This document shows, in pieces, positions 50,420 to 59,422 of a stretch of DNA of 64,000 bases. The first letter of the stretch is position 1. Every line of letters starts with the position of its first letter. The stretch comes from BP-464 sp045805505 (GTDB lineage Bacteria > Actinomycetota > Thermoleophilia > Solirubrobacterales > Solirubrobacteraceae): contig JBJMLA010000032.1 in NCBI GenBank assembly GCA_045805505.1, positions 1 to 64,000 on the forward strand. Direction: 5' to 3'. Made by a program: the position numbers and the translations under genes. The notes beneath the pieces were generated by a model, which saw only the letters and a list, made by a program, of their open reading frames with translations, was not told the DNA's origin and did not search any database.

Positions 50420-51019
50420 CTAGGCCTTGATGAGGGGCTTGACCGCGGCCAGCACCTCGTCGGTGGTCGATGACTTGTCGAACGCCAGCGGAGCCGGCTC
50501 GACGCCGCGGGCCAGGCGGATGAGGGCGGCGTGCCGCGCCTCGACCTGGACGATGCCGCCGGCGGCCCCGAGGACCTCGACGGACTCGATGGCCGGCGCC
50601 GCGCCGTTGTAGGCGCTCACCCCGGTGTCCTCGAGCGTGTTGGCCAGCTTGAGGAAGCTGTCCTTGGAGTCGAACGCGCCGCCGAAGACGAACGTCGGCT
50701 TCGCGGCCGGCTTGCCGCCGAGCTGCTTGACCGTCGCCGTCAGTGCGTCGACGTGCTCGACCTCGTTGTCGCGGATCTCCTTGATCAGCTTGGTCAGATC
50801 GCCGTCGAGGCCCGGGACCTTCTTGGCGGCCTCGGTGTAGAACTCGGCCTCCAGGTACTCGAGCGTCAGCGCGAAGTTGACGATGTCGACGTCTCCGCCG
50901 CCCTGGGCGAACGCGCCGCTGACGAAGGGGCTGACGGCGCCGAGGCCGTAAGCCGCGCCGGCGGCCAGCGCGCCACGGGTGATGAACGCCCCGCGGGTGA
51001 TGCCGTGAATCTCGATCAT
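50420..51019 (-). CDS. Exported ferritin-like protein 1
   Basis: A 199-residue protein. An N-terminal hydrophobic signal (RGALAAGAAYGLGAVSP) precedes a four-helix ferritin-like domain: ALTLEYLEAEFY (Glu), NEVEHVDAL (Glu-x2-His), LEDTGVSAY (Glu) and VEARHAALI (Glu-x2-His). These are the residues for a diiron site. The strict twin-Arg motif is absent (ITRGAFITRG), so export may use Sec or a weak Tat signal. AAGGAG 10 bases before ATG at 51019 supports the start. The second ferritin-like gene is 29 bases upstream on the same strand. Confidence 0.83.
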   Translation of the reverse strand: MIEIHGITRGAFITRGALAAGAAYGLGAVSPFVSGAFAQGGGDVDIVNFALTLEYLEAEFYTEAAKKVPGLDGDLTKLIKEIRDNEVEHVDALTATVKQLGGKPAAKPTFVFGGAFDSKDSFLKLANTLEDTGVSAYNGAAPAIESVEVLGAAGGIVQVEARHAALIRLARGVEPAPLAFDKSSTTDEVLAAVKPLIKA

Positions 51020-51048
51020 GTCTCTAGTTCTCCTTGGTCTCTCTCGGG

Positions 51049-51768
51049 CTACGCCGTGAGGAAGGGCTTGACGGCGGCCAGGACGTCTTCCTTGGCCATG
51101 GGCTTGGCGAACGCGCCGTCCGGGATCGAGCCGTTGAGCGGCCCGCTTCCCATGAACCCGGCGCCGATGACGGCGTTGAGGGCCGCGGCGTGCCGCGCCT
51201 CGACGCTGTGGATCGCCAGGGCGGCGGCAAGGATCTCCTTGCTCTTGATGTTGCCCGCCTGGCCGAGGTAGGCGGCGGCGCCGAGGTTCTCGACGGTCGC
51301 AGCGGTCTCGAGGATCTTGCTCGGGCCGCCGTCGATGACGGACTGGAAGCTGGCCATCGGCTTGTCGGCAGGGGTTCCGCCGAGCTTCTTGACCGTGGCG
51401 ATCAGCGCGTCGACGTGCTGCTGCTCGGTCTCGCCGAACTTCTTGGCGACAGCACCGATCTTCGGGTCCTTGATGACACCGGACGAGATGACGTCCGCGT
51501 AGAACTGGGCCTCGAGGTACTCGAGGGTCAGCGCGTAGTTGACGATCTCGATGTCGCCCTTCATGTCCGAGTCGGTCATCGAGGTCGTGCTCGCGCCGGC
51601 CGCGGTCGTGGTTGAAGACGATGAGCCGGACTTCTTGTCGTCGCCGCCGCATGCAGCGATCAGTACGCCGAGCGCTGCGGCCGCGCCGCCACCGCCGACG
51701 GCCTTCAGAAACCGCTTGCGCGACGTCGGGTCCTCCGCCAACTCGCGCACTGCGCTGTCGTCGGTCAT
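51049..51768 (-). CDS. Exported ferritin-like lipoprotein 2
   Basis: A 239-residue protein. The N-terminus has a twin-arginine-like SRKRFLKAVGGG and a lipobox (GVLIAACGG), so it is probably a Tat-exported lipoprotein. The ferritin-like domain retains LTLEYLEAQFY, ETEQQHVDAL, TVENLGAAAY and VEARHAAAL, which include the expected Glu and His ligands. A Ser/Thr-rich linker (SGSSSSTTTAAGAS) follows the lipid anchor. AGGAGG 8 bases before ATG at 51768 sets the start. It resembles ferritin-like proteins of unknown role in Solirubrobacterales. Confidence 0.83.
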   Translation of the reverse strand: MTDDSAVRELAEDPTSRKRFLKAVGGGGAAAALGVLIAACGGDDKKSGSSSSTTTAAGASTTSMTDSDMKGDIEIVNYALTLEYLEAQFYADVISSGVIKDPKIGAVAKKFGETEQQHVDALIATVKKLGGTPADKPMASFQSVIDGGPSKILETAATVENLGAAAYLGQAGNIKSKEILAAALAIHSVEARHAAALNAVIGAGFMGSGPLNGSIPDGAFAKPMAKEDVLAAVKPFLTA

Positions 51769-51872
51769 GGGTTGATCCTCCTGAGTCGTGGTCACTGGGA
51801 GGGGCTTACGGCGCCCCCCTCCCGGCGGATCACCTCGCTGATCCGTAATGGGTCGATCGGCGAATAGAGAGC

Positions 51873-52217
51873 ATGCGGATCCTTCTCACCATTCCGCTGA
51901 CCGCCCTGCTGATCGGATGCGGCAGCTCAAGCAGCAACGACACCGCCGGCACGACGCCGGCCCCGGCCACGCCCAGCGCGGCCAAGACCGTGAAGATCGC
52001 CGACTTCAAGTTCGGCGCTCCCCTGACCGTCGCGAAGGGCGCCAAGGTGACCTTCGAGAACACCGACAGCGCCCCGCACAACGCGGTCGGCGACGGCTTC
52101 AAGACCAAGGACCTGAAGAAGGGCGAGAGCGACACGCTCACGTTCGACAAGGCCGGGACCTACGACTACATGTGCACGTTCCACCCGTTCATGAAGGGCA
52201 CCGTCGTCGTTCAGTGA
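51873..52217 (+). CDS. Cupredoxin (plastocyanin-like) lipoprotein
   Basis: A 114-residue lipoprotein. The lipobox LLIGCGSS (Cys16) is followed by a Thr/Pro linker and a cupredoxin domain: KIADFKFGAPLTVAKG, SAPHNAVGD (His ligand) and DYMCTFHPFMKGT (Cys, His, Met ligands). It should carry electrons on the outer face of the membrane, for example to the oxidase encoded at 55909-59820. It sits between divergent ferritin-like genes and may share their promoter region. Confidence 0.88.
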   Translation: MRILLTIPLTALLIGCGSSSSNDTAGTTPAPATPSAAKTVKIADFKFGAPLTVAKGAKVTFENTDSAPHNAVGDGFKTKDLKKGESDTLTFDKAGTYDYMCTFHPFMKGTVVVQ

Positions 52218-52288
52218 TCCGGTGATCCAGGGCGCGGGGGCCGCTCGTAAGCCACCCCCGCAAGACCCAAACGACAGGGAGGCCCATC

Positions 52289-52990
52289 ATGGAGCCAGTA
52301 TTCGACCTCGCGACCGTCGACGCCGACGGCGCGATTCGCGAAGCACAGCAGCAGACGGCCGGCGACAGCCGCGCCCAGTTCTTCCGCAAGGCCGCCATCG
52401 GCGGCGGCGCGGTCCTGACGAGCGGTGCGTTCATGGGGATGCTCCCCGAGCTCGCCGCCGCCAAGCCGTCCAAGAAGCAGGATCTCGCGATCCTCAACTA
52501 CGCCCTGACGCTCGAGTACCTGGAGGCCGCGTTCTACAACGAGGCCATCGCCCAGGGCAAGGGCTTCAGCAAGGCCGCTTCGACGTTCGCCGAGACGGTC
52601 GCGCTGCACGAGAACACGCACGTCACCGCCCTCAAGAACACGATCAAGAAGTTCGGCGGCAAGCCGGTTGCGTCGCCGACGTTCGACTTCCAGGGCACGA
52701 CGGCCAAGGAGGACACGTTCCTCGCGACCGCCCTTGTCCTGGAGAACACCGGCGTCCATGCGTACCTCGGCCAGGCCGGCCGCCTGCTGAGCAAGGCGCT
52801 GCTGGGTGCCGCCGCGTCGATCGTCACCGTCGAGGCGCGTCACGCGTCCGCCGCCGCGATCCTCGTCTACGGCAACGACGCCTACGGGCAGGGGATGAAC
52901 ACCATCTCGCCCGACGGCTCGTTCGACACGCCGCTGAGCAAGAAGCAGATCCTCGCCGCGGTCGGCAAGACGGGCTTCATCACGGGCTAG
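52289..52990 (+). CDS. Exported ferritin-like protein 3
   Basis: A 233-residue protein. A long N-terminus with SRAQFFRKAAIGGGAVLTSGAF resembles a weak Tat signal. The ferritin-like domain shows ALTLEYLEAAFY, LHENTHVTAL, LENTGVHAYLG and VEARHASAA, with Glu/His ligands as in the other two copies. AGGGAGG lies just upstream of ATG at 52289. The third copy is on the other strand from the first two, after the cupredoxin. A short terminator-like stem (AACCG-GCC-CGGTT) follows. Confidence 0.82.
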   Translation: MEPVFDLATVDADGAIREAQQQTAGDSRAQFFRKAAIGGGAVLTSGAFMGMLPELAAAKPSKKQDLAILNYALTLEYLEAAFYNEAIAQGKGFSKAASTFAETVALHENTHVTALKNTIKKFGGKPVASPTFDFQGTTAKEDTFLATALVLENTGVHAYLGQAGRLLSKALLGAAASIVTVEARHASAAAILVYGNDAYGQGMNTISPDGSFDTPLSKKQILAAVGKTGFITG

Positions 52991-53012
52991 TCCCGCCGCA
53001 GGATCGTTCGCT

Positions 53013-53027
53013 AACCGGCCCGGTTTT
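53013..53027 (+). terminator. Short terminator-like hairpin after ferritin-like gene 3
   Basis: AACCG-GCC-CGGTT followed by TT. Weak because the stem has only five pairs. Confidence 0.4.
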
Positions 53028-53058
53028 GCCCTGCAACCTATGGGTAGCACCGGCGCCG

Positions 53059-53862
53059 GTGAGCGGACGACCACCCCAGGAGATCTGGGAAGAAGGCATC
53101 GACGAGGGAGAGCGGCGCCTGCAGCGCAATGTCTCCGGCCTTGCCGCGACCGGGTTCGCCGGCGGCGCCGAGATCGCCCTCGGAATCCTGGCGATCATGG
53201 CGGCCTCCGGCGCCGTCGCCGAGGTCGCGCCGCAGCCGGTGGCCCACCTCGTCGGCTCGCTGTTCTTCGGCATCGCCTTCGTCCTGATCACGCTCGGCCG
53301 AGCCGAGCTGTTCACCGAGAACTTCCACATCCCGGTGTCGGCCGTCCACGCCCGGCGGGCGACGGTCGGCGTGCTGCTGCGGATGTGGACCGTGACCTTC
53401 GTGTTCAACATGGTCGGGCTGCTGGCGCTCCTCGGGCTCCTGTCGGTCGACGGCGTGCTCCCGCCCGACATCGTCAAGGCCGCCGGCCCGCTGGCCGACA
53501 CGCTCGCCGACCGCGGCGCCCTCGCCGCGTTCGTCAGCGCCATCGTCGCGGGCGCGGTCATGACGCTCTTCACCTGGGTGGTGGCCGCCGCCGAATCGGC
53601 TTCCGCGCGGGTCATCGCGGCGCTGCTGGTCGGCTTCCTCCTCGCGGCCCCCAGCCTCAACCACGCGGTCGTGGGCTTCGGCGAGGTGCTCGTCGGCCTG
53701 CTCACAGACACCACCACCGCCGACGTCGGCGACCTCGTCGGCAACACGGCGCTGGCGGTCGCCGGGAACCTCGTCGGCGGCGTCGGGCTGGTGTTCCTCA
53801 CCCGGCTCGCCCAGGTCCGCGGCGAGCCCGGTGAGCACCGCTCGGGCGAGCGGCCGGCGTGA
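53059..53862 (+). CDS. Formate/nitrite transporter (FNT) family channel
   Basis: A 267-residue membrane protein with six helices. The FNT-like pattern EIALGILAIMAASGAV, GIAFVLITLGRAELFTENFHIP, NMVGLLALLGLL and SLNHAVVGFGEVL is seen. Family members transport formate, nitrite or hydrosulfide. GTG at 53059 is chosen because of size and its position near TAGCAC. It overlaps the next cytochrome gene by GTGA, so it is part of the oxidase operon. Confidence 0.8.
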   Translation: MSGRPPQEIWEEGIDEGERRLQRNVSGLAATGFAGGAEIALGILAIMAASGAVAEVAPQPVAHLVGSLFFGIAFVLITLGRAELFTENFHIPVSAVHARRATVGVLLRMWTVTFVFNMVGLLALLGLLSVDGVLPPDIVKAAGPLADTLADRGALAAFVSAIVAGAVMTLFTWVVAAAESASARVIAALLVGFLLAAPSLNHAVVGFGEVLVGLLTDTTTADVGDLVGNTALAVAGNLVGGVGLVFLTRLAQVRGEPGEHRSGERPA

Positions 53863-54209
53863 GGGCCCTGCCGCTCTGGCTGTGCATCGCGGCGGTGGTC
53901 GCCGGATGCGGCGAGGACAAGGAGGGCGACCGGCTCGCCGACGGGCGCGACGTCTACGTCCGCGAGTGCTCGCGCTGCCACATGATCGACGGCAGCGGCG
54001 TCGAGGGCGTCTACCCCAACCTCGCCGGCAACCCGATCGTCACGCTGGAGAGCCCCGAGCCGACCATCGGGATCGTGCTGCAGGGGCGCGAGGCCATGCC
54101 CGCGTTCTCCGGCTCCATCGGCGCGCACCAGATCGCTGACGTCATCTCCTACATCCGGCACGCGTGGGGCAACGACGCGTCGCCGGTCACCCCGGCGCAG
54201 GCGAAGTGA
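53859..54209 (+). CDS. Cytochrome c lipoprotein
   Basis: A 116-residue lipoprotein with lipobox VVAGCGED. The haem motif CSRCH lies in ECSRCHMIDGSGVEG and the distal Met is in GREAMPAFSG. It probably carries electrons from the PQQ dehydrogenase to the oxidase. The GTG start overlaps the FNT stop, and its stop overlaps the PQQ gene start (TGATG). Confidence 0.87.
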   Translation: MRALPLWLCIAAVVAGCGEDKEGDRLADGRDVYVRECSRCHMIDGSGVEGVYPNLAGNPIVTLESPEPTIGIVLQGREAMPAFSGSIGAHQIADVISYIRHAWGNDASPVTPAQAK

Positions 54210-55909
54210 TGCGGCGGCCGGGACTGCTGGTGATGCTGGCGCTGCTGGTCGGCACGGCGGTGCTGATCGGCGTGCTCGGCTTCGACGACGAGCGCTTCTC
54301 GCACGCCAGCGAGACCGAGCTCGAGGAGTCGCCGCTGCAGACCACGCCGACCGGTGCGCCCGTCCCGCGCGATCAGGGCGCTCCGCCCGAGGTGGCGGCG
54401 GCCGCCCGCCAGTGGCCGCTGCCCAACCACGACTACGCGAACACGCGGGCGACGTCCGACTCGGCGATCGACAGCTCGACGGTCGGCTCGCTGGGCCTGG
54501 GGTGGTACCGCACGCTGCGCGCCCACTCGCTGTGGGGCGCCGCCGCCAGCGCCCCGGTGATCGCGGGCGACGTCGTCTACTTCCAGGACCTGCACTCCGA
54601 CGTCATGGCGCTGGACCTGGCCACCGGCCAGACGCGGTGGAAGAAGGACATCTCGCAGGAGGCCTTCGGTCCCAACGGGCTGGGCATCGGCTACGGCAAG
54701 GTGTTCATCCAGGACGGCGAGAACGACCTGCGGGCGCTCGACATCGGGTCGGGGCGCGAGGTCTGGCGCCGGCCGCTGGGAGGTCCGACCGGCCAGCAGG
54801 CCCCGATCGCCTACGCCGGCACCGTCTACACCGGGATCGCCTCCGGTCGCAAGATCCGCACCACCCGCGAGAACCAGAAGACGCGGCTGGTCGCCGGCGG
54901 GTCCAGCGGCTGGATCTACGCGGCGCGCGCCGACGACGGCGAGCTCATCTGGGACTTCCAGACGGTGGCGGAGGACTTCTGGGGCGACCGCAAGGTCAAC
55001 TCCGGCGGCGGTGTCTGGTTCCCGCCCGCCATCGACACCGCCACCGGCATGACCTACTGGTCGACCGGCAACCCCGCGCCGGGGCCCGGCACGCGCGAGA
55101 ACCCCAACGGCGAGAGCCGCCCCGGAGACAACCTCTACACCGACACCGTCCTGGCCATGGGCGGCGGCGACGGGGCGCTGGCCTGGCACAACCAGGTCAA
55201 GCCCCACGACATGTTCCATCACGACCTGCAGAACCCGCCGATCCTGATCACGGCCGGCGGGCGCGACCTCGTCGTCGCCTCGGGCAAGGGCGGCAAGGTC
55301 CGCGCGATCGACCGCCGGACGGGCGCCACCGTGTGGGACCGCAAGGTCGGCATCCACCGCAACGACGAGCTGCGCAAGCTGCCGGCCGACGACAGTCCGG
55401 TCACCGTCTATCCCGGCTTCTGGGGTGGCATCGAGACGCCGGGCGCCACGGACGGCAAGACCCTCTACTTCATCACCGAGAACCTGCCGACGCCGTACAC
55501 CGCCACCGCCTGGCGGTCGCGCGACGCGTTCGAGAACGTCCAGAACATGGAGGGGCGCACGCCGCTCGACAAAGGGACCTCCGAGGTCGTCGCGATCGAC
55601 GCGGCCACCGGGCGGATCCGCTGGACGCATCCGTTCGGCCAGATCGGGTTCGGGGCGACGACCGTGGTCAACGACCTCGTGTTCACGGCGACCTACGACG
55701 GGACCGTCTACGCGCTGCGCACCGGTGACGGCAGCGTCGCGTGGCACTGGCGCGCACCCGCCGGGATCGTCGGCTTCCCCGCGGTGTCGGGCGACACGAT
55801 CGTCTGGCCCGCCGGACTCGGCCGCGATCCGGTCCTGTTCGCCATCAAGCTCGGTGGCAAGGAGAAGGTCGTCCCGCCCAAGACCCGCGTCGAGGACCCC
55901 GGCCGGTGA
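54209..55909 (+). CDS. PQQ-dependent dehydrogenase (quinoprotein)
   Basis: A 566-residue protein with a single N-terminal TM anchor (LLVMLALLVGTAVLIGVLG) and an eight-bladed PQQ beta-propeller. Motifs: WPLPNHDYANTR, LVAGGSSGWIYAARADDG, GGGVWFPPAIDTATG, TYWSTGNPAPGPG, GDNLYTDTVLAM, HDMFHHDLQNPPIL. It is membrane-anchored, without a cytochrome domain. It oxidises an alcohol or sugar, passing electrons to the adjacent cytochromes c and oxidase. PQQ biosynthesis genes are not in this window. Confidence 0.83.
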   Translation: MRRPGLLVMLALLVGTAVLIGVLGFDDERFSHASETELEESPLQTTPTGAPVPRDQGAPPEVAAAARQWPLPNHDYANTRATSDSAIDSSTVGSLGLGWYRTLRAHSLWGAAASAPVIAGDVVYFQDLHSDVMALDLATGQTRWKKDISQEAFGPNGLGIGYGKVFIQDGENDLRALDIGSGREVWRRPLGGPTGQQAPIAYAGTVYTGIASGRKIRTTRENQKTRLVAGGSSGWIYAARADDGELIWDFQTVAEDFWGDRKVNSGGGVWFPPAIDTATGMTYWSTGNPAPGPGTRENPNGESRPGDNLYTDTVLAMGGGDGALAWHNQVKPHDMFHHDLQNPPILITAGGRDLVVASGKGGKVRAIDRRTGATVWDRKVGIHRNDELRKLPADDSPVTVYPGFWGGIETPGATDGKTLYFITENLPTPYTATAWRSRDAFENVQNMEGRTPLDKGTSEVVAIDAATGRIRWTHPFGQIGFGATTVVNDLVFTATYDGTVYALRTGDGSVAWHWRAPAGIVGFPAVSGDTIVWPAGLGRDPVLFAIKLGGKEKVVPPKTRVEDPGR

Positions 55910-56859
55910 TGCTCGCCCACGCCCCGAGCTCGCTGGGCGCCGACGGCGACGGCTCGGGGATCCTCCAGGACGAGATCACCTTCCAGCTGATCGCCGGCGG
56001 GGCGGTCTGGCTGCTGGTCCTCGGGATCCTGGTCGCGATCGTCCTGCGCCAGCGCCGCAGGCGCTCGGCCGGCCCGCCGCAGCCCGAGGACCAGGTGGGG
56101 CATCGCTGGATCTGGATCGGCGGCGTGGTCCTTCCGCTCATCGTCCTGACGGCGGTCCTGGGCTGGTCGGCCCACAGCTTCTCCGCGTTCGCCGGCGGCG
56201 GCGACCGGCCCGTGCTGACCGTCGAGGTCATCGCGCATCGCTGGTGGTGGGAGGTCCGCTACCTCGGCGAGTTCGAGGACGCGGTGACCGCCAACGAGCT
56301 CGTGCTGCCCGTAGGCCAGCCGCTCGAGCTCAAGCTCCGCACCGATGACGTGATCCACGCGTTCTGGGTCCCGGAGCTCGACCGCAAGATCGACGTGATC
56401 CCCGGCGAGGAGCACAGCCTGCACCTCGTCGCCGACAAGCCGGGCACCTACCGCGGCGAGTGCGTGGAGTTCTGCGGCCTGCAGCACGCGCGAATGGCCT
56501 TCCGGGTCACCGCCGTCGCACCGGACCAGTTCGCCGATTGGCTGGCCCGGGAGACCGGCAAGGCCGAGGAGCCGGACACGGCCGCCGAGCGGCGCGGCAA
56601 GCAGGTCTTCCTGTCGAGCACGTGCGCGGCCTGTCACACCATCCGCGGCGCCGGCGCCGCGGGGCAGGTCGGGCCCGACCTCACGCACCTGGCCACCCGC
56701 GCCTCGATCGCCGCCGAGACGCTGCCCAACACCCGCGGCGGGCTGTCGGGCTGGATCAGCGACCCGCAGGGCATCAAGCGCGGCGTCCACATGCCACGCT
56801 CGCAGCTGCCGGGCGACCAGCTGCAGGACCTCGTCACGTACCTGGAGTCGCTGCGGTGA
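55909..56859 (+). CDS. ctaC: Cytochrome c oxidase subunit II with fused cytochrome c
   Basis: A 316-residue caa3-type subunit II. Two TM helices (about 28-47 and 67-87), then the CuA domain with VIHAFWVPELDRKIDVIPG and ECVEFCGLQHARM, containing the Cys, His and Met ligands. The C-terminal about 90 residues form a cytochrome c (STCAACHTIRGAG), with a Met in HMPRSQLP. ATG overlaps the PQQ gene stop. Confidence 0.92.
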   Translation: MLAHAPSSLGADGDGSGILQDEITFQLIAGGAVWLLVLGILVAIVLRQRRRRSAGPPQPEDQVGHRWIWIGGVVLPLIVLTAVLGWSAHSFSAFAGGGDRPVLTVEVIAHRWWWEVRYLGEFEDAVTANELVLPVGQPLELKLRTDDVIHAFWVPELDRKIDVIPGEEHSLHLVADKPGTYRGECVEFCGLQHARMAFRVTAVAPDQFADWLARETGKAEEPDTAAERRGKQVFLSSTCAACHTIRGAGAAGQVGPDLTHLATRASIAAETLPNTRGGLSGWISDPQGIKRGVHMPRSQLPGDQLQDLVTYLESLR

Positions 56860-59105
56860 TCGGCTGGCTCGGGGCGAGCCACCACAAGGCGATCGGCCTG
56901 CGGATCGTGGTCACCGGGCTGGGGTTCTTCTCGCTCGCCGGGATCGCCGCCCTCGTCCTGCGCCTGCAGCTCGCGGTCCCCAACGGCCACGTCGTCGGCC
57001 CCGAGGCCTACGACCAGACGTTCACCGCGCACGGCGCGACGATGATGTTCATCTTCACGGTGCCGGTGATGCTGGGCATCGCGCTGGTCGTGCTGCCGCC
57101 GATGCTGGGCGCGAACGACGCGGCGTTGCCACGGCTCGCCGCGTTCGGCTACTGGCTCTACCTCGCGGCCGGCCTGACGATCTGGGTGGCGCTGGCCTTC
57201 GGCGAGGCGCCCAACAGCGGCTGGTTCAGCTACGTGCCGCTGGCGACGCCGCGCTTCCAGCCGGGCTTTCACTCCGACGTCTACGCGGCGGCGGTCATCC
57301 TCTCGATGCTCTCGACCGTCGTCATCGCCATCGTGCTGATCACGACCATCCTCACCCGGCGCGCACCCGGGATGCGGCTGCACCTGATGCCGCTGATCGC
57401 CTGGGCGGTGCTCGTCGCCTGCGTGATGATCGCGCTGGCCATGCCCAGCGTGATCGCGGGCGCGACGATGCTGGCGTTCGACTCGAAGCTCGGCACGCAC
57501 TACTTCGCCGAGAAGTCGGGCGGCGATCCGATCCTCTGGCAGCACCTCTTCTGGTTCTTCGGCCACCCGCTGGTCTACATCATGCTGCTGCCCGGGCTCG
57601 GCGTCGTCTCGTCGGTCACCGCGACGTTCGCGCGCCGGCCGATGGTCGGCTATCCGTTCCTCGTCGCCTCCTACCTGGGCATCGGAATCATCTCGTTCTC
57701 GGTCTGGGCCCACCACATGTTCGCCACCGGCCGGCCCGACGCGGGGCTGGGGTTCTTCTCGGCGGCGACGATGGCGGTGGCGCTGCCCAGCGGCGTGCAC
57801 ATCTTCGCCGTGCTGGCCACGCTGTGGCACGGGACGGTCCGCTTCGGCGTCCCCCTGCTCTTCGTCTTCGGGTTCATCATCGTGTTCGTCCTGGGCGGCA
57901 TCACCGGCGTCAGCGTCGGCTCGGTGACGGCCGACTGGCAGTACCACGACACCTACTGGGTGGTCGCCCATCTGCACTACGTGATGATGGGCGGCACGGT
58001 GCTGCCGGCGCTGGCGGCCGCCTACTACTGGTATCCGGAGGCCACGGGCTGGATGCCGGGCCGCCGGATCGGGGCTACCGCCGCCGGCCTGATCGTCGTC
58101 GGCATCAACATGACGTTCTTCCCGATGCACATCCTCGGGCTGGCGGGCATGCCGCGCCGCGTCTGGACCTACCCGTCCGGGCTGGGCTGGGAGGCGTCGA
58201 ACATGGTCGAGACGATCGGCGCGTTCGTCCTCGCGGCCGGGTTCCTGCTCTTCGCCGCGATGCTGCTGGGCTGCCTCGGACGGACGAAGGCGCCGAAGGA
58301 CCCGTGGGGCGCGGGCACGCTGGAGGCCTCCGAGCGGGTCCCGTTCGTGCGCACCCGGTACCCGCTGTGGGAACAGCCCGAGGAGGTCGCCGCGGCGCCC
58401 CCGTTGCCGCCGCCCGACACCCCGCCGACGACGATGCCGCTGCTCGCGGCGGCGTCGCTGAGCTTCGGCGTCATCGGGCTGATCTGGGACCCGATCCTGC
58501 TGGGGGCCGGGCTGTTGCTCGCGCTGTGCGCGATCGCCGAGTGGACGCGCACGCCCGGCGGCGCGCCCGTCCGGCACGTGCTGGTCGGGACCGGGCTCGC
58601 CCTGGGGTCCGGCACGGTGATGCTGTGCGCCTTCGTCGGCGCCTGGTGGTACCTGGCCGTGCGCAACAACCAGTGGCCGCTCCCGCCCGTCGAGCCGCGT
58701 CCGGTCGGGTGGTCGATCGGCCTCACGCTCGCGGTCGGCGGCATCGGCGCCGGCAGCCTGGCGGCGTTCCGGCGGCTGCGCGGCGGGCGCGACGCACGGC
58801 GGCCGCTGGTGCTCGCCGCGGGCGCCGCGCTGCTGTTCCTCGCGCTGCAGGCCGGCGAGCTGATCGACATCGACTACGACCAGGCCAACAACGGCAACGC
58901 CTCGGCGGAGTGGGGGATCTCGCTCGTCTACGGCCTGCAGATCGCCGCTGTCGGTGCGGCCTGCGCGATCGCCGCCGTGCGCGTGGCCCGCGGGACGCTG
59001 CTGGACTCCGGCCGGGCCGCGGCCGTCGGGATGTTCGGGATGGCCACCGCGCTGGGATGGCCGCTGGTGGCGCTGACCATCTACGTGGCGACGCGCGCAT
59101 GGTGA
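56856..59105 (+). CDS. ctaD: Cytochrome c oxidase subunit I with C-terminal extension
   Basis: A 749-residue haem-copper oxidase subunit I. Haem and CuB His ligands lie in TFTAHGATMM, WFFGHPLVYIML, WAHHMFATG and HDTYWVVAHLHYVMMGG. The C-terminal about 210 residues hold further helices, like a fused subunit III (LCAFVGAWWYLAVRNN). The helix VI proton-channel Glu (normally HPEVY) is Leu, and the A2-family YS is also missing. GTG at 56856 overlaps the ctaC stop. Confidence 0.9.
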   Translation: MIGWLGASHHKAIGLRIVVTGLGFFSLAGIAALVLRLQLAVPNGHVVGPEAYDQTFTAHGATMMFIFTVPVMLGIALVVLPPMLGANDAALPRLAAFGYWLYLAAGLTIWVALAFGEAPNSGWFSYVPLATPRFQPGFHSDVYAAAVILSMLSTVVIAIVLITTILTRRAPGMRLHLMPLIAWAVLVACVMIALAMPSVIAGATMLAFDSKLGTHYFAEKSGGDPILWQHLFWFFGHPLVYIMLLPGLGVVSSVTATFARRPMVGYPFLVASYLGIGIISFSVWAHHMFATGRPDAGLGFFSAATMAVALPSGVHIFAVLATLWHGTVRFGVPLLFVFGFIIVFVLGGITGVSVGSVTADWQYHDTYWVVAHLHYVMMGGTVLPALAAAYYWYPEATGWMPGRRIGATAAGLIVVGINMTFFPMHILGLAGMPRRVWTYPSGLGWEASNMVETIGAFVLAAGFLLFAAMLLGCLGRTKAPKDPWGAGTLEASERVPFVRTRYPLWEQPEEVAAAPPLPPPDTPPTTMPLLAAASLSFGVIGLIWDPILLGAGLLLALCAIAEWTRTPGGAPVRHVLVGTGLALGSGTVMLCAFVGAWWYLAVRNNQWPLPPVEPRPVGWSIGLTLAVGGIGAGSLAAFRRLRGGRDARRPLVLAAGAALLFLALQAGELIDIDYDQANNGNASAEWGISLVYGLQIAAVGAACAIAAVRVARGTLLDSGRAAAVGMFGMATALGWPLVALTIYVATRAW

Positions 59106-59422
59106 GCTGGCGCTGGCTCGCGGCGGTGCCGGTCACGTGGGCCTCGCACCTCGTGCTGTCCTACCTGCTCGTCGCGTTGCACTGCGAGGACGGCTGGCTT
59201 CCGGGCAGCACCGCGATCCGCGTGGTGCTGGTGGCGGTCACGCTCGGCGCCGCCGCGGTGGCGGTCGTCTCGGCGCTGCGGCTGCGCACGCGCGCCGACG
59301 CCTCGGGCGACAGCGGCGAGGGCACGATCGCCTTCGTGGGGCTGCTGCTCTCCGTCGCCTTCGGGACCTACCTGCTGTGGTCGCTCATCCCCGATCTGAT
59401 CATCAGGACGTGCGCTCAATGA
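59099..59422 (+). CDS. Small membrane protein in oxidase operon
   Basis: A 107-residue protein with about three helices (WLAAVPVTWASHLVLSYLLV; IRVVLVAVTLGAAAVAVVSAL; FVGLLLSVAFGTYLLWSLIP). It begins 7 bases inside the ctaD end and overlaps the next cytochrome gene (ATGA). Possibly a small subunit of the oxidase. No family recognised. Confidence 0.65.
   Translation: MVSWRWLAAVPVTWASHLVLSYLLVALHCEDGWLPGSTAIRVVLVAVTLGAAAVAVVSALRLRTRADASGDSGEGTIAFVGLLLSVAFGTYLLWSLIPDLIIRTCAQ

Noticed and set aside
50420..51019. Classical twin-arginine signal on ferritin-like protein 1
   Set aside because: The N-terminus has TRG repeats rather than RR; export route left open.
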